From Rhizobium croatiense (GTDB lineage Bacteria; Pseudomonadota; Alphaproteobacteria; Rhizobiales; Rhizobiaceae): a stretch of DNA of 64,000 nucleotides. Below are positions 37,088 through 47,078 of the stretch, piece after piece. The translations under genes were made by a program, and so were the position numbers. The DNA is taken from positions 124,001-188,000 of the forward strand of contig NZ_JAILYJ010000010.1 in the NCBI RefSeq assembly GCF_019793465.1. The letters are read 5' to 3'. The notes under the pieces were generated by a model. It was not told the origin of the DNA. It saw only the letters and a program-made list of their open reading frames with translations, and did not search any database. Every line of letters begins with the position of its first letter. Position 1 is the stretch's first letter.

Positions 37088-38476
37088 ATGACGGATGTAC
37101 AACAGGTGCTTGCACGCGCGGATCAGAACCTTTCCTCTAGTCTCGAAAAGCTGTTCGAGCTTCTGCGCATCCAGTCGATTTCCACCGATCCCGCCTTCAA
37201 GGCGGAATGCCGGAAAGCCGCCGAATGGCTGGTCGCCTATCTCCAGGGGATCGGCTTTTCCGCTTCGGTGCGTGACACGCCCGGCCATCCGATGGTGGTC
37301 GCCCACCATGCCGGGGCCTCCGCCGATGCGCCCCATGTACTATTCTACGGCCATTACGACGTGCAGCCGGTCGATCCGATCGAACTCTGGGAAAACGATC
37401 CCTTCGAGCCGTCGATCAAGGATATCGGCGAGGGACGCAAGATCCTGACCGGCCGCGGCACATCCGACGACAAGGGCCAGCTGATGACATTCGTCGAAGC
37501 CTGCCGCGCCTATAAGGAGATCAACGGCGCGCTTCCCTGCCGCATCACCATTCTCTTCGAAGGCGAGGAAGAATCGGGCTCACCGTCGCTGAAACCTTTT
37601 CTCGAAGCCAACGCCGCCGAATTGAAGGCCGACTATGCGCTTGTCTGCGATACCGGCATGTGGGACCGCGACACGCCGGCCATCGCCGCGGCGCTGCGCG
37701 GCCTCGTCGGCGAGGAGGTGGTCGTGACGGCCGCCGACCGCGATCTGCATTCCGGTCTGTTCGGAGGGGCGGCGGCAAATCCGATCCATATTCTCGTCGA
37801 GGCGCTTGCCGGGCTGCATGACGAGACCGGCCGCATCACGCTTGACGGCTTCTATGACGGCGTCGAGGAAACGCCCGACAACATCAAGGCGTCATGGGAG
37901 ACGCTCGGTAAGAGCGCGGACAAATTCCTCGGCGAAGTCGGCCTTTCCATTCCCTCCGGCGAAAAGGGCCGGTCGGTGCTGGAACTGACCTGGGCGCGGC
38001 CGACCGCCGAAATCAACGGCATCTGGGGCGGATATACCGGCGAGGGCTTCAAGACGGTGATCGCCGCCAAGGCCTCGGCAAAGGTTTCGTTCCGGCTCGT
38101 CGGCACCCAGGATCCGACCGCCATCCGCGAGGCGTTCCGCAGCTATATCAGGTCGAAAATTCCGGCCGACTGCTCGGTCGAATTCCATCCGCATGGCGGC
38201 TCGCCGGCGATTCATCTCTCCTATGACTCGCCTCTGCTGACCAAGGCAAAGACCGCACTTTCCGATGAATGGCCGAAACCCGCCATCGTCATCGGCATGG
38301 GCGGCTCGATCCCGATCGTCGGCGATTTCCAGAAGATGCTCGGCATGGAATCGCTGCTCGTCGGCTTCGGCCTCAGCGACGACCGCATCCATTCGCCGAA
38401 CGAAAAATACGAGCTTGTCTCCTATCACAAGGGCATCCGCTCCTGGGTACGGATTCTTCAGGCCCTTGCCGCCTGA
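37088..38476 (+). CDS. M20-family dipeptidase/peptidase
   Basis: A 462-residue cytoplasmic metallopeptidase of the M20 (CPG2/carnosinase) family. The two-metal site is visible: His89 and Asp91 in GHYDVQP, bridging Asp127 in GTSDDKG, and the Glu pair 160-161 in EGEEESGS. A lid/dimer domain lies near 195-320, and the C-terminal part has GMGGSIPIVGDFQ and HSPNEKYEL with the last His ligand. AAGGAG stands 7 bases before the ATG. The natural substrate cannot be read from sequence. It ends at a hairpin (38522-38545). Confidence 0.9.
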   Translation: MTDVQQVLARADQNLSSSLEKLFELLRIQSISTDPAFKAECRKAAEWLVAYLQGIGFSASVRDTPGHPMVVAHHAGASADAPHVLFYGHYDVQPVDPIELWENDPFEPSIKDIGEGRKILTGRGTSDDKGQLMTFVEACRAYKEINGALPCRITILFEGEEESGSPSLKPFLEANAAELKADYALVCDTGMWDRDTPAIAAALRGLVGEEVVVTAADRDLHSGLFGGAAANPIHILVEALAGLHDETGRITLDGFYDGVEETPDNIKASWETLGKSADKFLGEVGLSIPSGEKGRSVLELTWARPTAEINGIWGGYTGEGFKTVIAAKASAKVSFRLVGTQDPTAIREAFRSYIRSKIPADCSVEFHPHGGSPAIHLSYDSPLLTKAKTALSDEWPKPAIVIGMGGSIPIVGDFQKMLGMESLLVGFGLSDDRIHSPNEKYELVSYHKGIRSWVRILQALAA

Positions 38477-38511
38477 GAGAGACTGGCGCGTCTCACGCAG
38501 CACAAAAATTT

Positions 38512-38700
38512 GCGACAACAAAAAGGCCGGTTCAAACCGGCCTTTCGTTATCCGCTCGTCTCAGTGCCAGTTCATCCGTGGTCAAGGAGCAAGCGGGATT
38601 GCCATGACACTGCCTTCTAAAGGTTAACGAGCGGTTAACGACACCTGCACAAGCGTCTTCGAATCGAGAACGCCATATCGCATCACAAAAATCCCCCTCG
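38512..38700 (-). ncRNA. Candidate small RNA sharing a 20-mer with the 53.3 kb locus
   Basis: On the minus strand, TGACCACGGATGAACTGGCA (38584-38565) is followed 19 bases later by an intrinsic terminator (38545-38522) and a T5GTTGT run. The same 20-mer stands before another terminator at 53342-53361. The 5' end is uncertain: a TTGTCT/TATACT pair near 38725-38745 is the best promoter I see, and 38700 is only a guess. No convincing reading frame covers the 20-mer in both places. Confidence 0.4.
38522..38545. terminator. Bidirectional terminator after the M20 gene
   Basis: 10-bp stem AAAGGCCGGT / ACCGGCCTTT with a 4-nt loop. T-rich on the minus side (TTTTTGTTGT) and TTTCGTT on the plus side. 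It is 45 bases after the peptidase stop. Confidence 0.7.
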
Positions 38701-38864
38701 TTCAAGCTGCGTTCATCGTGACCTCAGTATAAGCCTTTGAAAGACAAGAAAAATGGTGACGCCTAACAAATGCCGGCGATCGCTCTATCTTTGCGCATAT
38801 GGCATATGCCGCAAACAAACGCAGCCAAGCGCTGCTGAAAACACGCCAACCAGGAGTGAGAAGC

Positions 38865-39554
38865 GTGAAAAACCTCATCGTCAAGATCGCCGCGGCCGCG
38901 CTGCTTGTGCTGGCTCCGGCAATAGTACAGGCCGCCGAGGGCTACTCGACGGCGAATGTCAACATGCGTGCGGGACCAAGCACGCGCTATCCCGCTGTCG
39001 CAGTCATCCCCGCCGGCTCTTCGGTCGAAATCCGTGGATGTCTTTCCAACGTCAACTGGTGCGACGTCGAATTCTACGGCGGCCGCGGCTGGGTTTCCGG
39101 CCAGTATGTGCAGGCCGTCTACCAGCAACGCCGTGTCTATGTCGGCCCGCAATATTACCGTCCGCTGGGCATTCCGATGGTTACCTTCAGCGTCGGCAAT
39201 TATTGGGACCGCTACTACCGCGGCCGCGATTTCTATCGCGAGCGTGACCGCTGGAGCCGCGGCCCGGACTATTATTACCGCGACCGCGACTACCGGGAGC
39301 GGGATTACCGGCCGCGGGAGTATCGGGATCGGGATTATCAGGTCCGCGAATACCGGGATCGTGACCGGGACCGACGCGACGACGTCCGACGGGAGGAACG
39401 CCGCAGAGAGGTCCGCAGGGATGACGACAACAGGAGTTCGGATTTCCGTGATCTGCCGCAGTTCAGGGGCGGAAAGGCCGATACCTACAACCGCCCGGAT
39501 CCCAGGGCTTCGCCCTTTGTCTGCCGCCCGGGCGATCCGTCCTGCGACAACTGA
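38865..39554 (+). CDS. Secreted SH3-domain protein with Arg/Asp/Tyr-rich tail
   Basis: About 229 residues, starting at GTG 38865 with AGGAG 8 bases upstream. A signal peptide (MKNLIVKIAAAALLVLAPAIVQA) leads to one bacterial SH3 domain (about 25-80: STANVNMRAGPSTRYPAVAVIPAGS, WCDVEFYGGRGWVSGQYV), a module that often binds peptidoglycan. The second half is a low-complexity tail with repeated YRDRDY/YRERDY units and a basic-acidic stretch to about residue 190, ending in a pair of Cys (FVCRPGDPSCDN). I infer a periplasmic or surface role. No enzyme domain is present. Confidence 0.8.
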   Translation: MKNLIVKIAAAALLVLAPAIVQAAEGYSTANVNMRAGPSTRYPAVAVIPAGSSVEIRGCLSNVNWCDVEFYGGRGWVSGQYVQAVYQQRRVYVGPQYYRPLGIPMVTFSVGNYWDRYYRGRDFYRERDRWSRGPDYYYRDRDYRERDYRPREYRDRDYQVREYRDRDRDRRDDVRREERRREVRRDDDNRSSDFRDLPQFRGGKADTYNRPDPRASPFVCRPGDPSCDN

Positions 39555-39563
39555 AATATCGAG

Positions 39564-39586
39564 GGCGGCAGCAATGCCGCCCTTTC
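39564..39586 (+). terminator. Terminator of the SH3 protein gene
   Basis: 8-bp stem GGGCGGCA / TGCCGCCC with a GCAA tetraloop, followed by TTTCTG, starting 9 bases after the stop codon at 39554. Confidence 0.75.
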
Positions 39587-39620
39587 TGCATGGACGGGTT
39601 CAATGCGACAGCAGTGTCAG

Positions 39621-39728
39621 AAAAAGCCCGGCGCTCCTTGGGGGGATGCACCGGGCCTGATGTCGATCGGCCGCGTTGAGGGGAGACGGCCGATCTAGGC
39701 GGGACTTGAGGGGGTGTCCCGCTGCTCA
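39621..39728 (-). ncRNA. Three-hairpin small RNA with C-rich loops (alpha-r14/cuckoo-like)
   Basis: Read on the minus strand, three perfect stems follow each other: 39722-39716 with 39705-39699 (GCGGGAC), 39695-39687 with 39673-39665 (GATCGGCCG), and 39656-39651 with 39631-39626 (GCCCGG). The last is followed by TTTTT and so acts as the terminator. Each loop carries a pyrimidine-rich motif (ACCCCCTCAA, TCTCCCCTCAAC, ATCCCCCCAAGG) able to pair with Shine-Dalgarno sequences. From memory this is the layout of the rhizobial alpha-r14/NfeR1 (cuckoo) RNAs. The 5' end is estimated. Confidence 0.65.
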
Positions 39729-39915
39729 ATAAACAATCGTCGAGCCTATTGGTTCCATCCTGCGCATAATTCCTTAAATCAGAAATCGCATTTGATCGAT
39801 GCAACGACAATTTGCTGTGAGCGCAGCCTGCCGCTCTTGTTTCCCGGGTTGCTTATAGCAATTTCGCGGAATTGCGGATCGATTTCTGATCCATTCGAGG
39901 CTGGAACCCTGATGA

Positions 39916-40146
39916 CGCAAGATATACCTGGCTGTCTTAGGGCTGTTCGGCCCTCGGTCGGCCGCCACGGGCGTTGCCGTTTGGCATAAATACAATCCCA
40001 TCCTTCCAGGACACCTGACTGATGGGGCCAGCCTCAACCCCTCTGGCCAGATCTGGCGACGCTTTCATCTCGGCGAGTGGGAATATAAGCAGGATCCGGA
40101 AACGCCCGACGATTACGAAGCCGCCAATATTGAAGAGACGATTTAA
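39916..40146 (+). pseudogene. Small coding-like frame without an in-frame start, possibly frameshifted
   Basis: After a stop at 39913-39915 a frame stays open for 76 codons to TAA at 40146. It reads KIYLAVLGLFG, then AVWHKYNPILPGHLTDGASLNPSG, then RRFHLGEWEYKQDPETPDDYEAANIEETI. The composition (hydrophobic start, acidic end) looks like a real protein. No ATG, GTG or TTG is in frame near the start. An ATG at 39912, preceded by GAGG-CTGGAA, is out of frame with it, as if two bases were lost (or one gained) just after the start codon. I do not recognise the family. Confidence 0.4.
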
Positions 40147-40288
40147 CCGGCGGCAGCGCGACATCGTGTTTGCCGCCCTTTAACACCCCGTTAAATCGCC
40201 GCAATTAAAGTTCAACCGGATGATCGCGTCGCCCGCTGCGTCGATCCTTGGACCGGAATCGGTTAAAGGTAAAATCACGCAGCCCTTC

Positions 40289-40338
40289 AAAGTGCTACAG
40301 CGTTCTTTGCGCGTCCGGAAGGACACGCAGCGCTGCAG
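40289..40338. repeat. Rhizobial intergenic palindrome
   Basis: Nested inverted repeat: outer arms CTACAGCG (40295-40302) and CGCTGCAG (40331-40338), inner arms TGCGCGTCC / GGACACGCA around GGAA. From memory, elements of the form CTACAGCG...CGCTGTAG are scattered through Rhizobium intergenic DNA. It lies 58 bases before the PBP gene. Confidence 0.6.
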
Positions 40339-40395
40339 GGGCGCCGTTATGCGAAGCAGGCTTCGCGATCGAACAGGGGATGCGACCGGTCGGCG

Positions 40396-42720
40396 ATGGC
40401 AGGCAGAGGCAGATCAAGCGACAGAATTGAACCGTCCTTCAGCGGCCGCCCGGCCCGCGACGATGACGAATTTTCGCTCGACGCCGATGATCGCGTCGTC
40501 GGCAGCAGACCGGCGCGGCGCGGCGGTTCCAGACCTCCACCGCAGCGTGCCGCCCGCCAACGGCGGCGCGAGCCGCGCGAGCGTGAAGGCGGCGGCTTTT
40601 TCGGCTTTCTGCGCCGTGTGGTCTACTGGTGCGTCGTGCTTTTCATCTGGGCCGGCATCGGCGTTGCCGGGCTTGTGGTCTATTATGGCTCGCGCATGCC
40701 GAGCGCCAGCACATGGGCGATTCCCGAGCGGCCGCCGAACGTCAAGATCACCGCCGTCGACGGCAGCGTCATTGCCAATCGCGGCGCCACCGGCGGCGAG
40801 GCGTTGTCGCTCGAAAACATGTCGCCCTATATTCCCGAGGCCGTCATCGCCATCGAAGACCGGCGTTTTTATTCGCATTTCGGCGTCGATCCGCTCGGCC
40901 TCGGTCGGGCGATCGTCACCAATTTCACGGCCGGCCACATGGTCCAGGGCGGCTCGACGCTGACGCAGCAGCTTGCCAAGAACCTCTTCCTCTCTCCCGA
41001 GAGAACGCTGGAGCGCAAGGTGCAGGAGGTACTGCTCGCCTTCTGGCTGGAGCAGAAATACACCAAGGACCAGATTCTTGCGATGTATCTCAACCGGGTG
41101 TTCTTCGGATCGAACGCCTATGGCGTCGAGGCGGCGTCACGCCGCTACTTCAATAAATCGGCGCGCGACGTGAACCTCGGCGAAGCGGCCGTGCTGGCGG
41201 GCCTCCTCAAGGCGCCGTCGCGGCTTTCGCCGGCCCGCGACGCCGAAGCTGCGAATGCGCGCGCCCAGCTCGTGCTCGCCGCGATGCGCGAACAGGGTTT
41301 CATCACCGATTCCGAGGTCAAGACCGCGATGTCGCAGACCCCGGCTTCGGCCAAGAGTTACTGGTCGGGCGCCGGGCACTATGTCGCCGACATGGTGATG
41401 GATGAACTGCCGGGCCTGATCGGCGACGTCAAGGAAGACGTCATCGTCGATACGACCATCGACAAGTCACTGGAAAAAAAGGCCGAGCAATCACTGGTCG
41501 ATGTGCTCGACAAGGAAGGCGACAAGCTGGACGCCTCGCAGGCAGCACTCGTCTCGATCGACGGCACCGGCGCAATCCGGGCGCTGGTCGGCGGCAGGGA
41601 CTATGCAACGAGCCAGTTCAACCGCGCCGTCAAGGCCAAACGCCAGCCGGGCTCCTCGTTCAAGCCTTTCGTCTATGCCGCAGCGCTGGAAAAGGGGCTG
41701 ACGCCCTTTTCCGTTTTCAACGACGCGCCGATCCGCATCGGCGACTGGACGCCGGAGAATTACGAGAAAAAATACAATGGCGAAGTGACGCTTGCCACCG
41801 CGCTTTCCAAGTCGCTGAACACGGTTGCCGCGCAGCTGGTGATGTATGACGGGCCCGACCAGGTGATCAAGCTTGCCCACCGGCTCGGCATCGAAAGCGA
41901 GCTGCAGCCGAACGCCTCGATTGCGCTCGGCACGTCGGAAGTGTCGCTGATGGAACTCACCGCCTCCTATGCCGCCTTCATGAACGGCGGCTACAAGGCG
42001 ACGCCGCATGTCATCCGCCGGGTGACGACCGCAGACGGCAAGGTTCTTTACGAAAATACCTATGACAGCCCGCCGCGTGTGCTGTCCGAACAGATCGCCG
42101 CGCAGATGGATGCGATGATGATGGGCGTCATCGACAACGGCACCGGCAAGAGCGCCAAGATTCCCGGCTGGCAGGCGGCGGGAAAGACCGGCACGACACA
42201 GAATTCGCGAGACGCGCTCTTCGTCGGCTTCACCAGTAACCTCACGACAGGCGTCTGGTTCGGCAATGACGACGGCAAGCCGATGAAGAAGGTGACGGGC
42301 GGCGGCCTGCCGGCCAAGGCCTGGAAGGAATTCATGATCGCCGCCCACAAGGGCCTTTCGCCGGCGCCGCTCTTCGGCAACGGCCAGCTGATCGGCGATC
42401 CCGACGGCCAGCCGATGGCGCAGACGGCGCCGGACGGTGGGCAGCCGGTCACCGCCGAGGTGCCGCCGCCCACGACGATCGGCGGCATTATTTCCGGCGT
42501 CTTCGGCGGCAACGAGAATGCCAACCGCTATCCGCAGGCGCCTGTCCGGCCGCCGACGGCAACATCCGGAAATGGTCCGATTCCGCCTGCCGACGTTGCC
42601 GAAGGTAATGGCGGCGGGTACGGAAACGTGGTGCCGCCCGGCGATGTCGGGGCGCCGCAGACGACCTCCTCCGTGCAGCCGCGACGCACCACCCTGCTCG
42701 ATCTGATCATGGGCCAGTGA
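40396..42720 (+). CDS. Class A penicillin-binding protein (PBP1-type)
   Basis: Bifunctional peptidoglycan synthase of 774 residues, anchored in the inner membrane. A basic, disordered N-terminus (1-70) precedes one membrane helix (about 75-97). The GT51 glycosyltransferase domain has EDRRFYSHFGVD (catalytic Glu near 154) and GGSTLTQQLAKNLFL. The transpeptidase has S420-x-x-K423 (SSFKPF), SLN in SKSLNTVAAQ, and KTG at 597-599. A Pro/Gly-rich tail (about 655-774) follows. All catalytic motifs are intact. Which PBP1 paralogue this is cannot be fixed without comparing the whole genome. Confidence 0.93.
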   Translation: MAGRGRSSDRIEPSFSGRPARDDDEFSLDADDRVVGSRPARRGGSRPPPQRAARQRRREPREREGGGFFGFLRRVVYWCVVLFIWAGIGVAGLVVYYGSRMPSASTWAIPERPPNVKITAVDGSVIANRGATGGEALSLENMSPYIPEAVIAIEDRRFYSHFGVDPLGLGRAIVTNFTAGHMVQGGSTLTQQLAKNLFLSPERTLERKVQEVLLAFWLEQKYTKDQILAMYLNRVFFGSNAYGVEAASRRYFNKSARDVNLGEAAVLAGLLKAPSRLSPARDAEAANARAQLVLAAMREQGFITDSEVKTAMSQTPASAKSYWSGAGHYVADMVMDELPGLIGDVKEDVIVDTTIDKSLEKKAEQSLVDVLDKEGDKLDASQAALVSIDGTGAIRALVGGRDYATSQFNRAVKAKRQPGSSFKPFVYAAALEKGLTPFSVFNDAPIRIGDWTPENYEKKYNGEVTLATALSKSLNTVAAQLVMYDGPDQVIKLAHRLGIESELQPNASIALGTSEVSLMELTASYAAFMNGGYKATPHVIRRVTTADGKVLYENTYDSPPRVLSEQIAAQMDAMMMGVIDNGTGKSAKIPGWQAAGKTGTTQNSRDALFVGFTSNLTTGVWFGNDDGKPMKKVTGGGLPAKAWKEFMIAAHKGLSPAPLFGNGQLIGDPDGQPMAQTAPDGGQPVTAEVPPPTTIGGIISGVFGGNENANRYPQAPVRPPTATSGNGPIPPADVAEGNGGGYGNVVPPGDVGAPQTTSSVQPRRTTLLDLIMGQ

Positions 42721-42915
42721 GAACCTTGCGGCATGCCCGGCGCAAGCCCGATCCCTTAAAGTGGAGCGCGTTCTTTCGGGCGCAAAACCGCTGTACATTC
42801 TGCGGGACCAACTCAGAGATCAGCCGCTTTCCTGATATGGACGGGCCGCTTTCCCGGCTAACGTCAAAATTGGAGGCAACACATTCGTTTTGCTGGATTC
42901 CGGGCGATTTCCCGC
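42721..42915. other. Non-coding gap before the dnaK promoter
   Basis: No gene or strong hairpin. A stretch at about 42765-42800 (GGGCGCAAAACCGCTGTACA) resembles, from memory, a motif repeated in Rhizobium intergenic DNA. I cannot confirm copy number from one window. Confidence 0.3.
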
Positions 42916-42947
42916 CTTGCAGTCCAGAAAACCGCTCCTTATATACG
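42916..42947 (+). promoter_or_regulatory. RpoH (heat-shock sigma) promoter of dnaK
   Basis: CTTG at 42916-42919 and CTTATATACG at 42938-42947 are separated by 18 bp. This is a full match to the alphaproteobacterial RpoH consensus CTTG-N17/18-CYTATNTNNG. It lies about 110 bases before the dnaK start and points toward it, giving a long leader. Confidence 0.8.
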
Positions 42948-43058
42948 CCGCATCACCGCAATCACGATTGCGTAATCTTAAGTAGACCCATCCCGTAAGG
43001 GGCTGTCAGGGAAATGCCTTCTGGGGGTTCCGACAGCTTGCTTCAAGGAGAGAATGAC

Positions 43059-44975
<1,917 letters not shown>

Positions 44976-45009
44976 TTCGCGGCGGCGTGGTAATGCTTCA
45001 ACACCTGAT

Positions 45010-45033
45010 CCGGCTGCTCACCATGGCAGCCGG
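45010..45033 (+). promoter_or_regulatory. Hairpin between dnaK and dnaJ
   Basis: 8-bp stem CCGGCTGC / GCAGCCGG in the 85-base gap, no T-run. It probably causes partial termination or protects the dnaK message, giving less DnaJ than DnaK. The role is inferred from position. Confidence 0.45.
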
Positions 45034-45060
45034 AAATCCATTTCCGGGGTTTAATCCTTA

Positions 45061-46188
45061 ATGGCAAAAGCGGACTTTTACGAAACTCTGGGTGTAGCCA
45101 AGTCGGCGGACGAGAAAGAGCTGAAGAGCGCCTTCCGAAAGCTGGCGATGAAATACCATCCGGACAAGAACCCGGATGACAAGGACGCCGAACGGAAGTT
45201 CAAGGAAATCAACGAAGCCTACGAGATGCTCAAGGATCCGCAGAAGCGGGCAGCCTATGATCGTTACGGCCATGCGGCCTTCGAGCACGGCGGCATGGGC
45301 GGCGGTGGCGGCGGTTTTGCCGGCGGCGGCTTCTCAGACATTTTCGAGGATATTTTCGGCGAGATGATGGGTGGCGGACGGGCGCGCCAGCGCTCATCGG
45401 GTGGCCGCGAGCGCGGCGCCGATCTTCGCTACAATATGGAAATAACGCTGGAGGAGGCTTTCTCCGGCAAGACGGCGCAGATTCGCGTTCCCACCTCGAT
45501 CACCTGCGACGTCTGTTCGGGATCGGGCGCCAAGCCCGGCACGCAGCCGAAGAATTGCGGCACTTGCCAGGGGTCGGGTCGCGTGCGCGCGGCACAGGGC
45601 TTCTTCTCTATCGAGCGGACTTGCCCGACCTGCCACGGCCGCGGCCAGATCATTCCCGATCCCTGCCAGAAGTGCCACGGCCAGGGCCGGGTAACCGAAG
45701 AACGTTCGCTCTCGGTCAATATCCCTGCCGGCATCGAGGACGGCACGCGCATCCGCCTGCAGGGCGAGGGCGAAGCTGGGGCCCGCGGCGGACCGGCGGG
45801 CGACCTCTATATTTTCCTGTCGGTGAAGCCGCATGAATTCTACCAGCGCGACGGAGCCGATCTCTATTGCGCGGTCCCGATCTCGATGACGACGGCGGCG
45901 CTCGGCGGAACCTTCGACGTGGCAACGCTCGACGGCACCAAATCGCGGGTGACCGTGCCGGAGGGCACGCAGGCCGGCAAACAGTTCCGCCTCAAGAGCA
46001 AGGGCATGCCGGTGCTGCGGTCGGCGCAGACGGGCGACCTCTACATCCAGATCCAGATCGAGACGCCGCAGAAGCTGACCAAGCGCCAGCGCGAGCTGCT
46101 GCAGGAATTCGAGCAGATTTCCTCCAAGGAGAACAATCCGGAATCGACGGGCTTCTTTGCCCGAATGAAGGAATTCTTCGAAGGTTAG
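45061..46188 (+). CDS. dnaJ: Co-chaperone DnaJ (type I Hsp40)
   Basis: Stimulates DnaK ATPase and delivers substrates. The 375-residue protein has the J domain with HPD at 33-35, a Gly-rich linker (about 78-100), a zinc domain with all four CXXCXGXG repeats ([32 protein letters not shown]) and the C-terminal substrate domains. The stop codon TAG (46186-46188) is formed at the junction with the palindromic element described next. Without that element the reading frame would end in TAA at the same codon. Confidence 0.97.
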   Translation: MAKADFYETLGVAKSADEKELKSAFRKLAMKYHPDKNPDDKDAERKFKEINEAYEMLKDPQKRAAYDRYGHAAFEHGGMGGGGGGFAGGGFSDIFEDIFGEMMGGGRARQRSSGGRERGADLRYNMEITLEEAFSGKTAQIRVPTSITCDVCSGSGAKPGTQPKNCGTCQGSGRVRAAQGFFSIERTCPTCHGRGQIIPDPCQKCHGQGRVTEERSLSVNIPAGIEDGTRIRLQGEGEAGARGGPAGDLYIFLSVKPHEFYQRDGADLYCAVPISMTTAALGGTFDVATLDGTKSRVTVPEGTQAGKQFRLKSKGMPVLRSAQTGDLYIQIQIETPQKLTKRQRELLQEFEQISSKENNPESTGFFARMKEFFEG

Positions 46189-46539
46189 AGCCTTTCCTGG
46201 TTAGATTGAAGCATTCTGTTGGCTCAAACGGAGTCGGATGGTCGACCGGCCGGCGCGCGTCGTAGCCCGGCTCTGCGGCCAAGCCGGCCGGTCGATCAGG
46301 CGGCCCGTTTCAGCCAACCCTCCCGCAGATTTGCCAGGCAAATCTGCAAGACTCAAAAGCGCCGGGCGCACTTACCGCTTCGCCATAGCGAAGCGGTGCG
46401 GCCGGTGGGCCGGGCATCTTTTCGTCAGGATCAGAGGCGATCGGCTCGGACGTACCAAGGGGTATGCCCATCGCCAATCGCCTCTGCCCTGACGAAAACC
46501 TGCTCCGGCAGAATGCTTCAATCTAACCAGGAAAGGCTC
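46188..46539. mobile_element. MITE-like palindromic element with 31-bp perfect inverted ends
   Basis: A 352-bp non-coding element bounded by perfect 31-bp inverted repeats (46188-46218 and 46509-46539, outer end GAGCCTTTCCTGG) and flanked by TA on both sides (46186-46187, 46540-46541). That flank fits the TA target duplication of IS630/Tc1-type elements. Inside are further palindromes: 46241-46254 with 46283-46296, 46325-46335 with 46337-46347, 46375-46383 with 46388-46396, and about 46419-46440 with 46477-46498. It has no transposase frame. It resembles a rhizobial intergenic mosaic element or MITE. The class assignment is inference. Confidence 0.75.
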
Positions 46540-46568
46540 TAAGCTGCGACCGGAATTGCCGTTTCGAA

Positions 46569-46599
46569 AGCCGGGGCACGGAAACGTCCCCGGCTTTTT
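46569..46599 (+). terminator. dnaJ terminator, now downstream of the inserted element
   Basis: AGCCGGGG / CCCCGGCT stem (46569-46576, 46588-46595) followed by TTTT. With the 352-bp element removed it would lie about 27 bases after the dnaJ stop, the usual distance. Confidence 0.75.
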
Positions 46600-46877
46600 C
46601 GTCATGACGACCCGTTTTGGCACATTCGGATAGCGCGCCGGGCAATTTGTACCGCATTGAGACGGCAGCGGCATGAAAGTCGAGTTGCGTTAACGCAGCC
46701 GGATAATGGCGCTTGCAAGTTTTCCAAATGAATTCAGTCTTTGTCGTCAGCGCATAACCCGGAGATCGGAGTAGGTTTTCGAAGGATCAGGCGCAGATTG
46801 GAATGATGGAGCGACCTTGGCCGTCCTTTCGGGCGCGGCGCTCTGTTCGGGGAATAACCAAAGCAAGAGTAACTGCC
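46600..46877. other. Non-coding gap after the dnaJ terminator
   Basis: About 280 bases with no supported gene, hairpin or repeat; presumably holds the promoter of the 66-residue gene that follows. Confidence 0.4.
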
Positions 46878-47078
46878 ATGGCGCCAGCCTTCTCCTCTCA
46901 GCACGACGACGTCGACGTTCTCGCCGGCGCCATTTACACATGGTGCGCCGAGCGCAACATCAAGCTTCGCAGCCAACAGGGCCTTTCGATCGCCAGTATC
47001 GCGATCGACCTCTATCATGCCGGCCACCAGACGCAGGACGACCTGCTGACGGCGTTGCACGAGCGCGAATTTCACTGA
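46878..47078 (+). CDS. Small conserved-looking protein of unknown function
   Basis: 66 residues, MAPAFSSQHDDVDVLAGAIYTWCAERNIKLRSQQ, then a predicted helical stretch (GLSIASIAIDLYHAG) and a charged end (DDLLTALHEREFH). It has no signal or membrane segment. The ribosome site is weak (AAGAG). Codon use matches neighbouring genes and the sequence looks like a compact, helical cytoplasmic protein. I do not recognise a family. Confidence 0.6.
   Translation: MAPAFSSQHDDVDVLAGAIYTWCAERNIKLRSQQGLSIASIAIDLYHAGHQTQDDLLTALHEREFH

Noticed and set aside
39250..39440. Short repeated units that could be mistaken for a CRISPR-like or tandem-repeat array
   Set aside because: The repetition follows codons for Tyr-Arg-Asp in a real frame. 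There are no constant spacers and no cas genes in the window.
46219..46542. Short frames inside the palindromic element after dnaJ
   Set aside because: They are Arg/Pro-rich readings of nested inverted repeats with no transposase motif, so the element is taken as non-coding.
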